From Actinernus sp. WN-2022 (Eukaryota > Cnidaria > Anthozoa > Actiniaria > Actinernidae): a stretch of DNA of 64,000 nt. The DNA lies in assembly GCA_030867875.1 (NCBI GenBank), contig JAOWCC010000064.1:38028802-38092801 (forward strand), in the 5' to 3' direction. Every line of letters begins with the position of its first letter. Within the stretch, counting starts at the first letter, position 1. A program made the position numbers and the translations under genes. Under the pieces are notes generated by a model. It was given only the letters and a program-made list of their open reading frames with translations, did no database searches and was not told the origin of the DNA. Below, in pieces: positions 26,201 to 64,000 of the stretch.

Positions 26201-27897
26201 CTAAGTGATTCGATTGGATATTAAGATTTCTGTCATTTGATTGGATATCAAGATTCATGTCATTTGATTGGATATAAAGTTTCATGCACGTAACATGTAC
26301 CTGACCACAATGGGATGTCCCAATTTGTTGTTCACCTTATTAATTATTCATGAGTTTGAGAAGCTGTTTCCAAATTAGTCCTTTCCGAGAACAGGAGCAC
26401 TCAACGGGCCAGGAATGCACAAAGGTGTTAATTTTTGTATTGTTGAAACTTGATATTTCATCGATTAAACAGAAAAAAAATATAGGAAAGAACTGATTTC
26501 ACAATATTTTTTTAAAGAAAATGATTGAAGCGGACAATATATAACTATGTAAAAAGAAATCCTATGTGGGGAACATTGATATATTTTATAATATCTCCGC
26601 TTTTGTTTTAGTGTCTTTCTATTGGCTGAATTTGTTTTAGAATAAAAAACATACACGAGCGATTTCATGCATTTTAATTTGAGAACATTAATACCACTAG
26701 TCAAGAGATATCTTTAGCAAAAATTGAACCATTTTCTATGTGGGATTAGTGAAATCACTGTCATTGCCGCGGAACAATAGATCTTGCTCCAGTTCTTATA
26801 CGAGCCATTACTTAATGAAAACATCTTGACCGAGAATTATTGATCATACAGAATACCATCGCGATCAAGAGAGTTATCTATCAGAAACAGGTAAGGGGGA
26901 TTCTCAGGTGTTGCCACCTTACAATACTGAATAGAAAGCAAGAGTTAGTTGCATCATCGCATATCATCAGTTTATTATTCAACAAATAAAGTAAAGAAAA
27001 ATATGTTAATACTTCAACTTCGTCTATATTAACTTATTCCCCCCCCCCCCCCCAAAAAAAAAAATGCTGTTACATTCTCACGTCAACCTATACGGACTCC
27101 TCCGTCGTGAGCCGAAGGAATCCCTGGTAGCATGTGGAAGTTAAAGTCAGTCCTCGTGTTTCAGTCATCTTATCGTGTTTTCTAATGTCTAGCCTACATT
27201 AACATAGAAATCCCGCTATGAACAAGGCAATAGAATGGACAATTATTATGCTATGGTCGACAAGCGTTTCATTGAAATGCAAGGCATCCTTCACCGCTGT
27301 ATGTACACGTGTGCATGATTTGTCAAAACGTTGATTCTTATCTTGTGTGTTACGGAAAACGTGATGTAAAATAACATAAAACACTCTCCCTGAAGAAACT
27401 CATAAGAAGTTCTTTTAACCATCTCTCTTCAAGTCATGTTTTTTAACAAATGCGTTCAGTTACTTATGAACTTGATAACGTTTGTGCTTGGTACGCAAAC
27501 AAATCTAGAATCCGCGAAAGAATGAGCATTTTCCCAACAAATTCCATATATAATTTCCTTGGTGTACAAGAAATAGCTTGATACGTAAACGTCCAAGAAC
27601 GCATCAGAAACCAACATTACTTCACAACGGAACTTGGCAAATACTCAGTCACAAAGAATTCATAGCAGGGTTGTCAGTAGAAATTGAAACAAGAGGCTAC
27701 ACAGTGTTTTACAGGTAGTTACAAGAATAGGTTAAAATGCCATAAATGAAGGGAAATTTAGGCAGAACAGGCGGCTACTTGAAACCAAACAGCTGGGGAC
27801 AATCTCGGTCGGTGCCTTCTACTGACAACCCTGTATAGTCCAATTTTGTTGGAGATATGTCATCAAAGTTCTTGTTGTCTTCTGGATTTGATTTGTC

Positions 27898-62903
<35,006 letters not shown>

Positions 62904-63477
62904 CTGTGAACAAACATGAAAACATTTATTATATAGTGCTTAAACATACATACACTCACTTCGCTACATAGAGAAACGAACATCTTCAGACTGAATGATA
63001 CGATCAGAACATGTCTTGTATATATCTTGGCATATCTGCTAAAGTGGAACCCCATTATAAAAAAATGCAAGGGACCAAAGAAATAGGTTTGTTATATCGA
63101 GGACTTGTTATGAACGACTCCTGGTAAAAACGCTTTTCCAGCAAAATCACCGAAAAGTTCGTTATATTGGGGTTTTCTACTAACAATTGAACAAGATTGT
63201 TAGAACTTTTATTAGTGACTCGGGCACAACATATGTCCTGAAATAACGAACATGTATCTGGATGCTTCTATAAGTTGTACACTAATTAGTCCAGTCAGTG
63301 CTGGCCTGAGAAGCAAGGTGTGAGGGTGGCACAGTGGTTAATAACCGCTTTGCCACTCATTGGTTCGTTCCCCAGATGCGGTGCCACATGTGAGTCGACT
63401 TTGCCATGCTACAGCCACATGTTATCCCCCTTCCGCTCCCCTTAATAATTTATCATGTTTCCCTCCCACTGTATTCA

Positions 63478-63590
63478 GTATGACAGGTGCCTGGGTGGTG
63501 TGGAGGCTCGTGGCTGGGTGGTGTAGGGGTTTGTGGCTGGGTATATAGTGTAGGGGTTTGTGGCTGGGTATATCCCAAGCTAAGTTATCC
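63478..63590. repeat. GTGGCTGGGT-type short tandem repeat
   Basis: Four irregular copies of TGTAGGGGTTTGTGGCTGGG, some carrying TATATAG. It lies between the last visible POLA1 exon and the LINE. Confidence 0.7.
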
Positions 63591-63714
63591 CAAGTTAAGA
63601 GAAGCCAAGGAACAAGGAAAGATTGCATATTTCGTGTTGGACAAACTCGTAATTAAAAATAGGCACTCTACGTAATTTCTTCTATTATAGTAAGTACTCT
63701 AAATCTCATTTTAA

Positions 63715-64000
63715 ATGAATTTACCTTTAGTTTGTAAATTTTGCGCGAAGTCAGTCAGGGAAAATCAAAGATATACTCAATGTTCACACTGCTTTTGTTA
63801 CTATCATGTTAAATGTACATGTCTTAATAATCTCTCTGACTGGAACCTAGCGCAAAAACTACCCTCTTGGCTGTGTCCAAATTGTTTAAAATGTTCTTTT
63901 CCTTTCAACCATCTTGACGATGATTATTTCGACTACTGTATTTATGAGCTAGCCAATGGTTCTCTAAATTATGATTACGACAGGTTAGCAACTTTAAATT
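63715..64000 (+). mobile_element. 5' part of a non-LTR retrotransposon (ORF with PHD-like Cys/His finger), runs off window
   Basis: An ORF opens at ATG 63715 and stays open for 95 codons to the window edge. It reads VCKFCAK ... CSHCFCYYHVKC ... WLCPNCLKCSFPFNHLDDD. The spaced C-x2-C, C-x2-C, H-x3-C and C-x2-C pairs followed by PF(N)-x-L-DDD match the PHD-type finger that precedes the endonuclease and reverse transcriptase in many cnidarian LINEs. The downstream domains would lie outside the window. It could instead be a stray PHD-finger gene, but the PF-N-x-L-D-D tail favours the LINE. Confidence 0.7.

Larger units (their letters stand above)
22964..27897. other. Intergenic region between RSPH1-like 5' end and POLA1 3' end
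   Basis: Should contain the RSPH1-like promoter and 5' UTR just right of 22963 and the POLA1 3' UTR just left of 27898, both minus strand. I could not define either edge. The rest is MITEs, two LINE fragments and a C/A homopolymer at about 27042-27064. Confidence 0.5.

Overview
The window looks like nuclear DNA from an early-branching animal, most likely a cnidarian such as a stony coral or other anthozoan. The reasons are AT-rich, intron-rich genes with short exons and GT/AG boundaries, proteins that read like animal orthologues, and dense short foldback elements, tRNA-derived SINEs and cnidarian-type non-LTR retrotransposon pieces. The taxonomic placement is inference from style and protein similarity; no search was run.

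Layout. 1-8.8 kb is repeats with no recognisable gene. At 8857-9543 (+) there is an intact single-exon TLC-domain membrane protein (TLCD5/TMEM136 type). 9.7-13.3 kb holds a minisatellite, a hairpin and a MITE. 13893-22963 (-) is a complete 7-exon RSPH1-like radial spoke head gene made of MORN repeats (223 aa). 23-27.9 kb is intergenic, with foldback elements and two LINE fragments. From 62903 down to 27898 (-) lies the 3' part of the DNA polymerase alpha catalytic subunit gene (POLA1): 31 exons and 813 codons, running from the exonuclease-like domain through polymerase motifs A, B and C to the C-terminal zinc-binding modules and the stop codon. The N-terminal exons lie to the right of the window. 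At the right edge (63715-64000, +) the first ORF of a LINE with a PHD-like Cys/His finger begins.

The main structural feature is a 13.6 kb POLA1 intron (38362-51929) that carries two complete calmodulin-superfamily genes on the opposite strand. The first, at 43480-46004, encodes 270 aa with an acidic N-terminal extension and four good EF-hand loops. The second, at 48295-51022, encodes 156 aa with only one fully canonical loop. The two share an intron at the same aligned codon and phase, which points to common descent.

The POLA1 introns also hold large tandem arrays: an 86-bp unit in which most copies carry a TGACGTCA box and a CCAAT box, a 67-bp unit in 11 copies, a 21-bp unit, and a purine tract of about 640 bp. 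Two partial POLA1 exon duplications are present. One of them was later split by a foldback element with an 8-bp target duplication. No wholly new multi-gene system was seen. The most useful leads are the nested EF-hand pair, the exon-fragment duplications and the CRE/CCAAT array.
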